Shown here: piece after piece, positions 8,482-17,243 of the stretch
How positions within the stretch are numbered: the first letter of the stretch is position 1
Layout of the letters: the number at the start of each line of letters is the position of its first letter
From: Paracoccaceae bacterium
Lineage (GTDB): Bacteria > Pseudomonadota > Alphaproteobacteria > Rhodobacterales > Rhodobacteraceae
NCBI GenBank assembly: GCA_030148225.1
Contig: JASBTX010000034.1
Location: 1-64,000, forward strand
DNA: 64,000 nucleotides
Direction of reading: 5' to 3'
Notes under the pieces: model-generated
What the model was told of the DNA's origin: nothing
What the model saw: only the letters and a program-made list of their open reading frames with translations
Database searches by the model: none
Position numbers and translations under genes: made by a program

Positions 8482-9318
8482 ATGAATCTAAAAGAACTCC
8501 GAACCTTTCTGACCATCGTCGAAACCGGCAGTCTGGCCCGCACGGCGGAAAATCTGAATGTCACCCAGTCAACCGTCACAGCACGGCTGCAATCGCTGGA
8601 GCAAGAGATCGGCCAGCGTCTGATCAACCGCAGCAAATCCGGCGCGACGGTGACAGGCGCGGGCATGCGGCTGATGCGCTATGCCGAAACCATATCAGAC
8701 CTCTGGCGTCAGGCCCGTCAGGAAACCGGGCTGCCCCGGGGCATGTCCGGCATCTGTAATCTGGCCTGCGAACCCGATCTCTGGCCGGAACTGGGCGAGC
8801 GGCTGTTTCACAGGTTGCTCGGCGATCAGCCCGACATGGCGATCTCGGTCTGGCTGGGTGGCAGTTCGGATATCGCGGGCTGGCTGGGCGACGGAAAATC
8901 CGATCTGGCACTGACCTACCACCCCGGATCAACCGACGGGCAGGATCTGCATGCCCTGCGCCCCGACCGTCTGGTGCTGGTGTCAGACAATCCCGACAGC
9001 CCGATCCGGTTCGATCCCGATTATGTCTTTGTCGAGGGCGGGCAGGCTTTTGGCCGCGACCATGCTGCCGCCTATGCCGATGCCGGTACGGCCCGGATCA
9101 ATTTCGGCAACGCAACGCTGGGGCTGGCGCATCTCCTGCGCCATGGCGGCAGCGCCTATCTGCCGCACCGGCTGGTGGCCGATCACCTTGGTGCCGGGCG
9201 GCTGCACCTTTTGGCTGATGCGCCGGAATATACGCGCCGGATCTTTCTGGTCTCCAATCGCTCGGCCCAAAGGACATGGCCCTGGTATCACGACATCCGC
9301 GCGTCACTGGCCGCCTGA
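8482..9318 (+). CDS. LysR-family transcriptional regulator
   Basis: 278 residues starting MNLKELRTFL. The winged helix-turn-helix reads LARTAENLNVTQSTVTARLQSLE, followed by the substrate-binding domain. It is transcribed away from the flavin-reductase/oxygenase operon and very probably controls it in response to a pathway compound. ATG 8446 would add twelve residues (MDNKFEIFEFIR) that LysR proteins normally lack. The 3-prime end overlaps the convergent EamA gene by 31 bases. Confidence 0.93.
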   Translation: MNLKELRTFLTIVETGSLARTAENLNVTQSTVTARLQSLEQEIGQRLINRSKSGATVTGAGMRLMRYAETISDLWRQARQETGLPRGMSGICNLACEPDLWPELGERLFHRLLGDQPDMAISVWLGGSSDIAGWLGDGKSDLALTYHPGSTDGQDLHALRPDRLVLVSDNPDSPIRFDPDYVFVEGGQAFGRDHAAAYADAGTARINFGNATLGLAHLLRHGGSAYLPHRLVADHLGAGRLHLLADAPEYTRRIFLVSNRSAQRTWPWYHDIRASLAA

Positions 9319-10205
9319 CGCCGCATCCGGCGGTGGCGCATACGCTCGCGGTTGATCAGATAAAGCCCTGTGGCGAGGATGATCGCGGTGCCCAGCCACG
9401 TCCAGCCATCGGGCAACTGGCCAAAGACCAGCCAGCCATACATGGTGGCCCAGATCATGAGCGAATAGTGCATCGGCGCCACCACAACCGCCTCGGCAAT
9501 CTCGAACGCGCGAATGACCATGATCTCGCCCATCGCCGCCAGCAGGGCAAATGCCCCCAAGAGCAGATAGATGCGCAGCGTCTCTGGCCACTGCCAGACA
9601 AAGACGAGCGGCGCGCTCAGGATCAGGACGCTGATCAGCGCGGTATAGCTGAGCGTGGTCGTGGTACTGTCAGCCGCGCCCAGCCTGCGGCTGATCACCT
9701 GACGCAGCGCAAAGAATACCGCCGCCGCCAGCACCAGAAATATCGCGGGATGGAAAACGCCCATTCCCGGCCGGATCACGATCATCGCCCCCAGAAACCC
9801 GATACCGATGGCGACCCAGCGCGTGGCGCTGACATGTTCGCGCAGCAAGAGCGCCCCCAGAACGGTTACCAGAAAGGGCGCGACAAAGGAAACCGCCACA
9901 GCATCGGCCAGTGGCACATAGCGGATGGCGATAACGAAACACACCGCCGACAAAACCGCGACACTGCCCCGCAGCACCTGCAGAAATGGCGCTGCCGAGC
10001 GAAATATCCCTGGCCCCCGCATTACCAGCAGCACCAGTGCAACCGACAAAAGGCCAAGCTGCCGGACCCAGACGATCTGAACCGGATGGAAAATTCCCGT
10101 CATGTATTTGGCGATGGTATCAGCCGAGGCGAACATGAAGAAGCCGATGCCCAGATAGATCAGCCCCCGGATATTGCTGCGGGGATCAGAGGCGGCCACG
10201 CTCAT
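9288..10205 (-). CDS. DMT-superfamily (EamA) transporter
   Basis: 305 residues with ten predicted hydrophobic segments in two EamA repeats, for example IYLGIGFFMFASADTIAKYM at the start and the duplicated PWQ-less EamA core later. Members usually export amino acids, nucleosides or other small metabolites across the inner membrane. The start at 10205 (MSVAASDP) is chosen because the longer frame has an unstructured, Arg-rich extension of about 150 residues that overlaps the LysR gene. It may be co-transcribed with the LysR gene upstream (100-base gap). Confidence 0.88.
   Translation of the reverse strand: MSVAASDPRSNIRGLIYLGIGFFMFASADTIAKYMTGIFHPVQIVWVRQLGLLSVALVLLVMRGPGIFRSAAPFLQVLRGSVAVLSAVCFVIAIRYVPLADAVAVSFVAPFLVTVLGALLLREHVSATRWVAIGIGFLGAMIVIRPGMGVFHPAIFLVLAAAVFFALRQVISRRLGAADSTTTTLSYTALISVLILSAPLVFVWQWPETLRIYLLLGAFALLAAMGEIMVIRAFEIAEAVVVAPMHYSLMIWATMYGWLVFGQLPDGWTWLGTAIILATGLYLINRERMRHRRMRRQAASDARMS
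9301..9332. terminator. Overlapping small hairpins between convergent genes
   Basis: GCGTCA at 9301-9306 pairs with TGACGC at 9316-9321, and CGCCG at 9319-9323 pairs with CGGCG at 9328-9332. They lie in the overlapping 3-prime ends of the LysR and EamA genes, where a bidirectional terminator could sit. No T-run follows, so the assignment is weak. Confidence 0.25.
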
Positions 10206-10305
10206 CGCCGCAGTCCGGGGGCGGGCGCATCGGCGGGCCGGGCGCGCTGGTTGTTCTGGCAAAGCCGCGGCATTGCGCCCTCTGTCTGTCGCTGACGCGT
10301 GGACC

Positions 10306-11229
10306 CTAGCCGCCGGATGGCGCGCTGTCGATGCCCGCGGCCACGGCCAGCCCCCGCACCCACCGGCCAAAGGCCTGCATGCCGGCATCGATGCCGGGTC
10401 GGCGGATGGTGCTTTGCGACAGGTAATAGTGATTTTCGGCCCCGACCGTTGCATCCGAAAGCCGTATGAGCCGCCCCGCCTCAAGGTCAGGCCCGATGAT
10501 TGCCAACGGACAAAGCGCAATACCCTGCCCGGCCAGAACCGCCGCCCTGAGCAGGTTGAAATCGTGATATACCGTGCCCTCGCCCACGGCATCCGGTGCA
10601 AGTCCCGTTGCCGCGAACCAGCGTTCCCAGCCGCGCCGCGTGATGTCATGCAACAGCCCGACTGCGTTCAGCCGCGCCGGGTTCAGCGCCCGGATACCCG
10701 GCATGTCGGCGATGGCCGGGTTGGCCACGGCGCAGGATATGCCGGGCAGATAGACCTCGGCCGTTGCACCGGATGCATCAGGCGGCCTGTCACCATAGGT
10801 AATCGCGAAATCAACCTCGTGATAATCAATGCTCTGGCCGTGCAGCGCATATTCGATCCTCAGATCCGTGCCCGGATGCGCATCCTGAAACTGTCTCAGG
10901 CGGGGCACCAGCCAGTTGGTGGCAATCGAGGGGATTGCCGCCACAACGACGGGCAGCGGTCGCTGAGCGGCGCGCAACCGCGCGCAGGCCTGATCGATAT
11001 GGCCAAGCGACACCGTCAGCGTATCGGCAAGCTCTTGCCCAGCCGGAAGCAGCCGCAATTCATTGCCCGCGCGCGAAAAGAGCGGCTGTTCCAGCCAAGT
11101 TTCCAGCCGTCTGACCTGATGGCTGACGGCAGATTGGGTGACAAACATCTCTTCTGCCGCGCGGCTGAAATTCAGGTGCCGCGCCGCCACTTCGAATGTG
11201 CGCAGGGCCGTGAGCGGCAATTGAGACAT
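10306..11229 (-). CDS. LysR-family regulator, GcvA-like
   Basis: 307 residues. It opens MSQLPLTALRTFEVAARHLNFSRAAEEM, with the helix-turn-helix VTQSAVSHQVRRLE, the pattern of GcvA-like LysR proteins (LPPLNALRAFEAAARHLSF...). The substrate-binding domain follows. It is divergent from the creatinase gene with a 116-base spacer that holds a LysR-type dyad, so it probably controls the creatinase/ABC importer genes and perhaps the EamA gene downstream of itself. Confidence 0.93.
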   Translation of the reverse strand: MSQLPLTALRTFEVAARHLNFSRAAEEMFVTQSAVSHQVRRLETWLEQPLFSRAGNELRLLPAGQELADTLTVSLGHIDQACARLRAAQRPLPVVVAAIPSIATNWLVPRLRQFQDAHPGTDLRIEYALHGQSIDYHEVDFAITYGDRPPDASGATAEVYLPGISCAVANPAIADMPGIRALNPARLNAVGLLHDITRRGWERWFAATGLAPDAVGEGTVYHDFNLLRAAVLAGQGIALCPLAIIGPDLEAGRLIRLSDATVGAENHYYLSQSTIRRPGIDAGMQAFGRWVRGLAVAAGIDSAPSGG

Positions 11230-11243
11230 CTGATCACCTTATC

Positions 11244-11258
11244 ATGAGTTTTTCTCAT
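11244..11258. promoter_or_regulatory. Candidate LysR operator upstream of creatinase
   Basis: ATGAGTTTTTCTCAT is a perfect 5-5-5 dyad containing a T-N11-A spacing. It lies 15 bases from the LysR start and 88 bases before the creatinase ATG. A TTGACA hexamer follows at 11280-11285, but no convincing -10 is found 17 bases later. Assignment as the autoregulatory and activation site is inference from position. Confidence 0.4.
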
Positions 11259-11345
11259 ACCTCCCCGAATTATCATCTTTTGACAGCACAGGGGCAACCC
11301 ACGAAATCTCTGCGCGAGAATCCCCTGACCGACCCGAGGTGAAAC

Positions 11346-12569
11346 ATGCAGCGTGAACGGCTACAATCCTTTGTAAATAATGGCCAAAAGGCCCGGCCAA
11401 CGTTTTCTCCGGCTGAAATGGAGCGGCGTCAATCCGCGCTCAGGCATCACATGGCCGCGCAGAATATCGATGCGGCGCTGATGACGTCCTATCACAACGT
11501 CAATTACTATGGTGATTTCCTCTATTGTCAGTTCGGGCGGCGCTACGGGCTGGTGATCGACCATGAAAACACCACATCGGTCAGCGCCGGGATCGATGGG
11601 GGTCAGCCCTGGCGGCGCACGTTCGGCGGAAATATCACCTATACCGACTGGCAGAAGGACAATTATTTTCATGCCTTGCGGCAGTTGTTCGGCCATGCGC
11701 GGCGGATCGGCATCGAGTTTGATCATGTCAGCCTAGAGCTGCGCGACCATCTGAGCGCTGAATTTCCCGAGGTTGAATGGGTGGATATCGCCGGGGCCGC
11801 GATGCAGCAGCGCATGATCAAATCCGCCGAGGAAATCGCCCATATCACCGAGATGGCCCGGATTGCCGATCTGGGTGGTGCGGCCTGTATCGCGGCGATG
11901 GGCGTCGGTGTGCCCGAGCACGAGGTTGCCCTGCATTCCACCGCAACCATGGTGCGCGAGATTGCCCGCACATGGCCCGATGCCGAGTTGCTGGACACCT
12001 GGACATGGTTCCAGTCAGGTATCAACACCGATGGCGCCCATAACCCCGTGACCAGTCGCCGGATCGAACGCGGCAATATCCTGTCGTTGAACTGCTTTCC
12101 GATGGTGGCGGGCTATTACGTCGCGCTGGAACGCACGCTTTTCGCCGAAACCGCCACCGATGATCACCTCAGATTATGGGAGGTGAACTGCGCCGTTCAC
12201 GACCGAGGCAAAGAACTGTTGGTCCCCGGTGCCAATTGCGGCGAGGTCGCGCGCGAACTGAACGCGATCTATGCCGATCACGGCCTGCTGCAATATCGCA
12301 GCTTTGGCTATGGCCATTCCTTTGGCGTGCTGTGTCACTATTACGGGCGCGAGGCCGGTCTGGAACTGCGCGAGGATTGCGAGACCATTCTCGAACCCGG
12401 CATGGTTGTCTCGATGGAGCCGATGATCACCGTGCCCGAGGGCCTGCCCGGCGCGGGCGGATACCGCGAACATGATATACTGGTGATCACGGATGCCAAT
12501 AATGTGGGCAATGTGAATATCACTGCCCACCCCTATGGCCCGGAAAACATGATCATCAGAGGCAAATAA
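11346..12569 (+). CDS. Creatinase (creatine amidinohydrolase)
   Basis: 407 residues, collinear with Pseudomonas creatinase from end to end: an amino-terminal domain with TSYHNVNYYGDFLYCQFGR and SAGIDGGQPWRRT, then the pita-bread domain with QSGINTDGAHNPVT (catalytic His232 at the family position), LSLNCFP, SFGYGHSFG and MVVSMEPMI. The reaction is creatine + water to sarcosine + urea, and the enzyme needs no metal. No sarcosine oxidase or urease is in the window, so the products must be handled elsewhere or the true substrate is a related guanidino compound. GAGGTG precedes the ATG, and a polyamine-type ABC importer follows directly. Confidence 0.95.
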   Translation: MQRERLQSFVNNGQKARPTFSPAEMERRQSALRHHMAAQNIDAALMTSYHNVNYYGDFLYCQFGRRYGLVIDHENTTSVSAGIDGGQPWRRTFGGNITYTDWQKDNYFHALRQLFGHARRIGIEFDHVSLELRDHLSAEFPEVEWVDIAGAAMQQRMIKSAEEIAHITEMARIADLGGAACIAAMGVGVPEHEVALHSTATMVREIARTWPDAELLDTWTWFQSGINTDGAHNPVTSRRIERGNILSLNCFPMVAGYYVALERTLFAETATDDHLRLWEVNCAVHDRGKELLVPGANCGEVARELNAIYADHGLLQYRSFGYGHSFGVLCHYYGREAGLELREDCETILEPGMVVSMEPMITVPEGLPGAGGYREHDILVITDANNVGNVNITAHPYGPENMIIRGK

Positions 12570-12642
12570 ATTGAATCAGACGGGTGACATATCGAAATTT
12601 TGTTCATAGCATCCTCCGGGTAATGTCAGGGGGATCGCCATA

Positions 12643-13743
12643 ATGTCAGCGGAAAACGGCTCGGACGGGTTCGTCACATTCGAAAGCGTTCAAAAGAGCT
12701 ATGATGGCGAAACCCTCGTTGTCAAAGACCTGAACCTCAGCATCGCGCGGGGCGAATTCCTGACCATGCTGGGGCCATCGGGTTCGGGCAAGACGACCTG
12801 CCTGATGATGCTGGCCGGTTTCGAAACCGCCACCCATGGCGATATCCGTCTTGGGGGTGTCTCGATCAACAACATCCCGCCCCACAAGCGCGGGATCGGC
12901 ATGGTCTTTCAGAACTATGCGCTGTTTCCGCATATGACGGTGGCCGAAAACCTTTCGTTCCCTCTCGAGGTGCGCAAGCTGGACAAATCCGAGCGCGAGC
13001 AAAAGGTGATGCGCGCGCTGGACATGGTGCAGATGGGGGAATTTGGCGGACGGCGTCCGGCGCAGTTGTCGGGTGGGCAGCAACAGCGGATCGCCCTGGC
13101 CCGTGCTCTGGTCTTCGAACCCGAGCTGGTCCTGATGGACGAGCCGCTGGGCGCGCTGGACAAGCAGCTGCGCGAACACATGCAGTTTGAGATCACCAAG
13201 CTGGCGCATGATCTGGGCATTACCACGGTGTATGTCACTCATGACCAGACCGAAGCGCTCACCATGTCCGACCGCGTGGCGGTTTTCAACGATGGTGTCA
13301 TTCAGCAGCTTGCGCCGCCGGATGAACTCTATGAACAACCGACAAGCAGTTTTGTCGCCCAGTTCATCGGCGAGAATAACGCGCTGCATGGAGAGGTTCA
13401 GTCGATTGACGGCGATGTCGCGGTGATCAAGCTCAACAGCGGTGATCTGATCGATGCCAAGCCTGTGAACGTCTCGAATGTGGGCGATAAAACCATGGTA
13501 TCGATCCGGCCTGAACGGGTTGAATTCAACATGTCGCGCCTGGCCGAAGGGTCGCACACGCTCAAGGCAGAAGTTCTGGAATTCGTCTATATGGGCGATA
13601 CGTTCCGCACCCGCCTTCGGGTTGCGGATAACGACGATTTCATCGTCAAAACACGAAATGCCCCGGATCAGGTCCGCCTGAAGCCGGGCTCGACGGTAGA
13701 CATCGGATGGATGCCGTCAGACTGTCGGGCGCTGGACGCCTGA
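12643..13743 (+). CDS. ABC transporter ATP-binding protein, PotA-type
   Basis: 366 residues. Walker A GPSGSGKTT is at about residue 45, the Q-loop FQNYALFPHMT is followed by the signature LSGGQQQR, and Walker B is LVLMDEPLGALD, with the switch His in VYVTHDQ. A carboxy-terminal TOBE-like regulatory domain (about 270-366) is typical of polyamine and other type-I importers. GGGGGA precedes the ATG. It is the first of four importer genes, 73 bases after creatinase, so the importer probably serves the creatinase substrate. Confidence 0.95.
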   Translation: MSAENGSDGFVTFESVQKSYDGETLVVKDLNLSIARGEFLTMLGPSGSGKTTCLMMLAGFETATHGDIRLGGVSINNIPPHKRGIGMVFQNYALFPHMTVAENLSFPLEVRKLDKSEREQKVMRALDMVQMGEFGGRRPAQLSGGQQQRIALARALVFEPELVLMDEPLGALDKQLREHMQFEITKLAHDLGITTVYVTHDQTEALTMSDRVAVFNDGVIQQLAPPDELYEQPTSSFVAQFIGENNALHGEVQSIDGDVAVIKLNSGDLIDAKPVNVSNVGDKTMVSIRPERVEFNMSRLAEGSHTLKAEVLEFVYMGDTFRTRLRVADNDDFIVKTRNAPDQVRLKPGSTVDIGWMPSDCRALDA

Positions 13744-13821
13744 TCCGAGAACGCGAGGTATCCGTCGCCGGGGGATGCGTCGTTGTAATACAATGATCCG
13801 TGCGAAAACTGGGAGATCCAT

Positions 13822-14913
13822 ATGAAACTTAAAACACTTATTCTGACTGCGGCAAGCAGCGCGTTCATCGCACTGCCGGCCCTCGCGCAGGAAATGACCA
13901 TCGTGTCATGGGGCGGGGCCTATACCAAGTCGCAGATCAATGCCTATCACACGCCCTACAGCGAGATGACAGGCGTCACGATCATCAATGATGACAGCGC
14001 CGCCGAGGCCGTTGCCAAGCTGCGCGCGATGAACGAGGCCGGCAACGTGACCTGGGATGTGGTCGACGTGGTTGCAGCGGATGCGATCCGCCTCTGCGAC
14101 GAAGGTCTGGCGATGGAAATCGATCCCGATACACAGCTTGCCGATGCGCCTGACGGCACCAAGGCATCCGAAGATTTCGGCGACCTGATCGTATCGGACT
14201 GCTTTATCCCGCAGATCGTCTATTCGACGACTTTCGGCTATCGCACCGACATGGTTGGCGACACGCCTCCCACCGATGTCTGCGCCGTCTTTGACACCGC
14301 CACCTACCCCGGCAAGCGTTCGCTTGAAAAGCGCCCGATCAACAACATGGAATGGGCCCTGATCTGCGACGGCGTCGCCAAGGATGATGTCTATGACGTT
14401 CTGGCAACTGCCGAGGGTCAGCAACAGGCCCTCGACAAGTTGGCGACGATCAAGGATGACGTGATCTGGTGGTCCGCCGGTGCCGACACGCCTCAGCTTC
14501 TGGCTGATGGCGAGGTTGTCATGGGCTCGACCTATAACGGTCGTCTCTTCAGCGTGATCGAAGAGCAGAACCAGCCGGTGGCAATGCTGTGGGATGCGCA
14601 GGTCTTTGACCTTGACGGCTGGATCATTCCGACCGGTCTCTCGCCCGAGCGTCAGGCACGCGCACTGGACTATGTCAAGTTCGCGACCGACACGCAGCGT
14701 CTGGCAGACCAGGCCAAGTACATCTCGTACGGCCCTGCACGTAAGTCTTCCGCACCGCTGGTGGGCAAGCACGCGACACTGGGTATCGACATGGCACCAC
14801 ATATGCCAACCGATCCTGATAACGCCAAAAACACGTTCCTCTATAACTACGTGTTCTGGGCTGACTTCCGCGACGATATCGACGCGAAATTCCAGGCCTG
14901 GCTGGCGCAGTAA
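13822..14913 (+). CDS. ABC transporter periplasmic binding protein, PotD-type
   Basis: 363 residues with a Sec signal peptide: MKLKTLILTAASSAFIALPA, with cleavage after ALA before QEM. The mature protein begins TIVSWGGAYTKSQINAY, the spermidine/putrescine-binding family pattern (group 1 extracellular solute-binding protein), with EWALICDG and WDAQVFDLDGWIIPTG later. It captures the imported solute in the periplasm. The ligand could be a polyamine, a guanidino compound or an amino-acid-like cation; sequence alone does not decide. A strong intercistronic hairpin follows, as is common after abundant binding-protein genes. Confidence 0.95.
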   Translation: MKLKTLILTAASSAFIALPALAQEMTIVSWGGAYTKSQINAYHTPYSEMTGVTIINDDSAAEAVAKLRAMNEAGNVTWDVVDVVAADAIRLCDEGLAMEIDPDTQLADAPDGTKASEDFGDLIVSDCFIPQIVYSTTFGYRTDMVGDTPPTDVCAVFDTATYPGKRSLEKRPINNMEWALICDGVAKDDVYDVLATAEGQQQALDKLATIKDDVIWWSAGADTPQLLADGEVVMGSTYNGRLFSVIEEQNQPVAMLWDAQVFDLDGWIIPTGLSPERQARALDYVKFATDTQRLADQAKYISYGPARKSSAPLVGKHATLGIDMAPHMPTDPDNAKNTFLYNYVFWADFRDDIDAKFQAWLAQ

Positions 14914-14931
14914 TCTGCTGCAACTGACAAA

Positions 14932-14955
14932 GGCGGAGGCGTCATCGCCTCCGCC
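14932..14955 (+). terminator. Intercistronic hairpin after the binding-protein gene
   Basis: GGCGGAGGCG and CGCCTCCGCC form a perfect 10-base stem around a TCAT loop, 18 bases after the binding-protein stop and 23 bases before the permease ATG. No T-run follows. It probably acts as an mRNA-stabilising element or partial terminator that keeps binding protein more abundant than the permeases, a common arrangement in importer operons. Confidence 0.6.
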
Positions 14956-14978
14956 ACCCCGCTGACAAGGGATTTCCG

Positions 14979-16250
14979 ATGACAGATGTTCAAGCCTCCG
15001 GTCCCGTACTTGCTGCTGACGGCCGTCCGCTCAAACGCAGTCTGGCCCGCGCGCTGAGGCGTCAGAAACTGCGGGCGCTGATGCTGATCGCGCCGCTCCT
15101 GTTCTTTGTTGCCATCACCTTTGTCATTCCGATCGGATCGATGCTTTTCCGCTCGATCGAGAACAATATCGTGGGCGACACGTTGCCCGAAACCGTGCTG
15201 GCCATCGCCAGCTGGGATTCCGCATCGGGCGAATTGCCGGATGAAGAGGTCTATGCCGCCTTTGTCCGCGACATGATCGTCGCCGTCAAAAACAAGACCC
15301 ACACACGCCTTGGCTCGCGCCTGAATTATGAACTGGCCGGTATCTCGTCCATGTTCCGTCAGTCCGGCAGGCAGGTCCGGAAATGGGACCCTGTCGAAGA
15401 TGCGCCGTTCAGGGACAAACTGATAGACGTTCACAAGGGCTGGGGCGAGGTCAGCACATGGGCGCTGATCCAGACATATTCCGGCCCCTATACATCGGGC
15501 TATTTCCTGAATGCCGTCGACCTGCAGCTGACACCCGAGGGAATCAAGCTTCAGCCCGAGGAAAAGCGCATCCTGATCAAGCTATTTATCCGGACGCTGG
15601 TCATGTCGCTGATCATCACGGGCGCCTGTATCCTGCTGGGCTATCCGGTTGCCTGGCTTTTGGCCAATCTGCCGACGCGCAAGGCCAACCTGCTGTTGAT
15701 CCTGGTGCTATTGCCATTCTGGACCTCGCTTCTGGTGCGGACATCGGCGTGGAAGGTCATGCTTCAGCAACAGGGTGTAATTAATGACGTGCTGGTCTGG
15801 TTGGGCTTTGTCGCGGACGATTCCCGGCTGATCATGATCAACAACCAGTTCGGCACGATTGTCGCAATGACGCATATCCTGCTGCCGTTCATGATCCTGC
15901 CGATGTTCTCGGTCATGCAGACGATACCACCCTCATATCTTCGGGCGGCAAAATCGCTGGGGGCGACCAACTGGACGGCGTTCTGGCGCGTCTATTTCCC
16001 GCAATCCATACCGGGGATCGGCGCGGGCTGTATCCTCGTCTTCATCCTGTCCATCGGCTATTACATCACGCCTGAAATCGTCGGCGGAACCAAGGGTGTC
16101 TTCATCTCGAACCGGATCGCCTACCACATTTCATCGTCGCTCAACTGGGGCCTTGCCGCCGCATTGGGCACCATCCTGCTGGTCGTGGTCCTGATGCTCT
16201 ACTGGGCCTATGACCGTATCGTGGGCATCGACAACGTCAAACTGGGGTAA
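14979..16250 (+). CDS. ABC transporter permease, PotB-type with large periplasmic insert
   Basis: 423 residues. The first transmembrane segment is at about residues 32-55 (LMLIAPLLFFVAITFVIPIG), followed by a hydrophilic stretch of about 140 residues before the remaining membrane segments. The binding-protein-dependent permease domain (about 200-420) includes the EAA-like loop with RAAKSLGATNWTAFWRVYFP. The long insert is known from alphaproteobacterial relatives of PotB. It forms the membrane channel together with the next gene. Confidence 0.93.
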   Translation: MTDVQASGPVLAADGRPLKRSLARALRRQKLRALMLIAPLLFFVAITFVIPIGSMLFRSIENNIVGDTLPETVLAIASWDSASGELPDEEVYAAFVRDMIVAVKNKTHTRLGSRLNYELAGISSMFRQSGRQVRKWDPVEDAPFRDKLIDVHKGWGEVSTWALIQTYSGPYTSGYFLNAVDLQLTPEGIKLQPEEKRILIKLFIRTLVMSLIITGACILLGYPVAWLLANLPTRKANLLLILVLLPFWTSLLVRTSAWKVMLQQQGVINDVLVWLGFVADDSRLIMINNQFGTIVAMTHILLPFMILPMFSVMQTIPPSYLRAAKSLGATNWTAFWRVYFPQSIPGIGAGCILVFILSIGYYITPEIVGGTKGVFISNRIAYHISSSLNWGLAAALGTILLVVVLMLYWAYDRIVGIDNVKLG

Positions 16251-16255
16251 CGCTG

Positions 16256-17140
16256 ATGGGACTTCCTCCTTATGCCACTTTGGGCCAGCGGGCCTGGTAC
16301 TACGGCTTTCGCGTCATCTGCGCGCTGATCTTCATCTTTCTGATCACGCCTATCCTGGTTGTCATGCCGCTCAGCTTCAATTCGCAGGATTTCTTTACCT
16401 TCACGCCGGAAATGCTGTCCTTTGATCCCGAGGGCTATTCGCTCAAGCACTACCGCGACTTCTTTACCAACAACGAATGGCAGCGCAGCCTCAAGAACTC
16501 GGTCATCATCGCGCCCATCGCCACGATCATCTCGGTATCGCTCGGCACGCTCGCGGCCATCGGCCTCAGCCAAAGCCATGTACCCTTCAAGGGGACGATC
16601 ATGGCGATCCTGATCTCACCGATGATTGTGCCTCTGATCATTTCGGCCACGGGGATGTTTTTCTTCTACTCCTCGCTGGGCAACTGGATGGAAAATTCGC
16701 TGGGGCTGGACAAGAATTTTGTCGGCTACATCAAGGTGGTGCTGGCCCATGCGGTGCTGGGCATACCGTTCGTGATCATCACCGTGACCGCCACGCTGGT
16801 GGGTTTCGATCAGTCTCTGACGCGGGCTGCGGCCAATATGGGCGCGGATCCGGTCACCACGTTCTTTCGTATCCAGATGCCTCTGATCCTGCCGGGCGTG
16901 ATCTCGGGCGGGCTCTTTGCCTTTATCACCTCGTTTGACGAGGTTGTGGTGGTGCTGTTTGTCGGCTCGGCCAGCCAGAAAACCCTGCCATGGCAGATGT
17001 TCACGGGCCTAAGGGAACAGATCAGCCCGACGATCCTTGCGGTGGCAACGATCCTCGTGGCCATCTCGATTGCGCTTCTGACGGTGGTTGAACTGCTGCG
17101 CCGACGCTCTGAACGCCTCAGAGGCATGTCGCCCACCTGA
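16256..17140 (+). CDS. ABC transporter permease, PotC-type
   Basis: 294 residues with six membrane segments and the EAA loop RAAANMGADPVTTFFRIQMPLI. The amino terminus lacks a signal peptide and starts with a short cytoplasmic tail before IFIFLITPILVVMPLSF. It starts five bases after the upstream permease stop. It completes a four-gene importer (ATPase, binding protein, two permeases) of the spermidine/putrescine class. A strong hairpin follows at 17193-17219. Confidence 0.94.
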   Translation: MGLPPYATLGQRAWYYGFRVICALIFIFLITPILVVMPLSFNSQDFFTFTPEMLSFDPEGYSLKHYRDFFTNNEWQRSLKNSVIIAPIATIISVSLGTLAAIGLSQSHVPFKGTIMAILISPMIVPLIISATGMFFFYSSLGNWMENSLGLDKNFVGYIKVVLAHAVLGIPFVIITVTATLVGFDQSLTRAAANMGADPVTTFFRIQMPLILPGVISGGLFAFITSFDEVVVVLFVGSASQKTLPWQMFTGLREQISPTILAVATILVAISIALLTVVELLRRRSERLRGMSPT

Positions 17141-17192
17141 CCCGCTGATGCGCTGATGCGCTGACACGGATCAGAATACCTTATCATGGCCG

Positions 17193-17219
17193 CACTGCCC
17201 CGCCGGCGGCGGGGCAGTG
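17193..17219 (+). terminator. Perfect 12-bp hairpin between permease and ammonia-lyase genes
   Basis: CACTGCCCCGCC at 17193-17204 and GGCGGGGCAGTG at 17208-17219 pair perfectly around GGC. It is GC-rich and not followed by a clear T-run, so it is either a Rho-independent-like terminator/attenuator or an RNA-stability element. It lies 52 bases after the permease stop. An in-frame GTG at 17217 is inside its 3-prime arm, which argues against that codon as the start of the next gene. Confidence 0.6.
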
Positions 17220-17243
17220 GCCCAACATTTTGACAGGCCCGAC

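Noticed and set aside
8446..9318. LysR regulator starting at ATG 8446
   Set aside because: It adds twelve residues unusual for LysR proteins and makes the dyad at 8458-8472 coding; ATG 8482 gives a typical MNLKELRTFL start.
9288..10649. EamA transporter frame extending upstream to 10649
   Set aside because: The extra 150 residues are Arg-rich, nonhydrophobic and overlap the LysR gene; the membrane protein begins at 10205.
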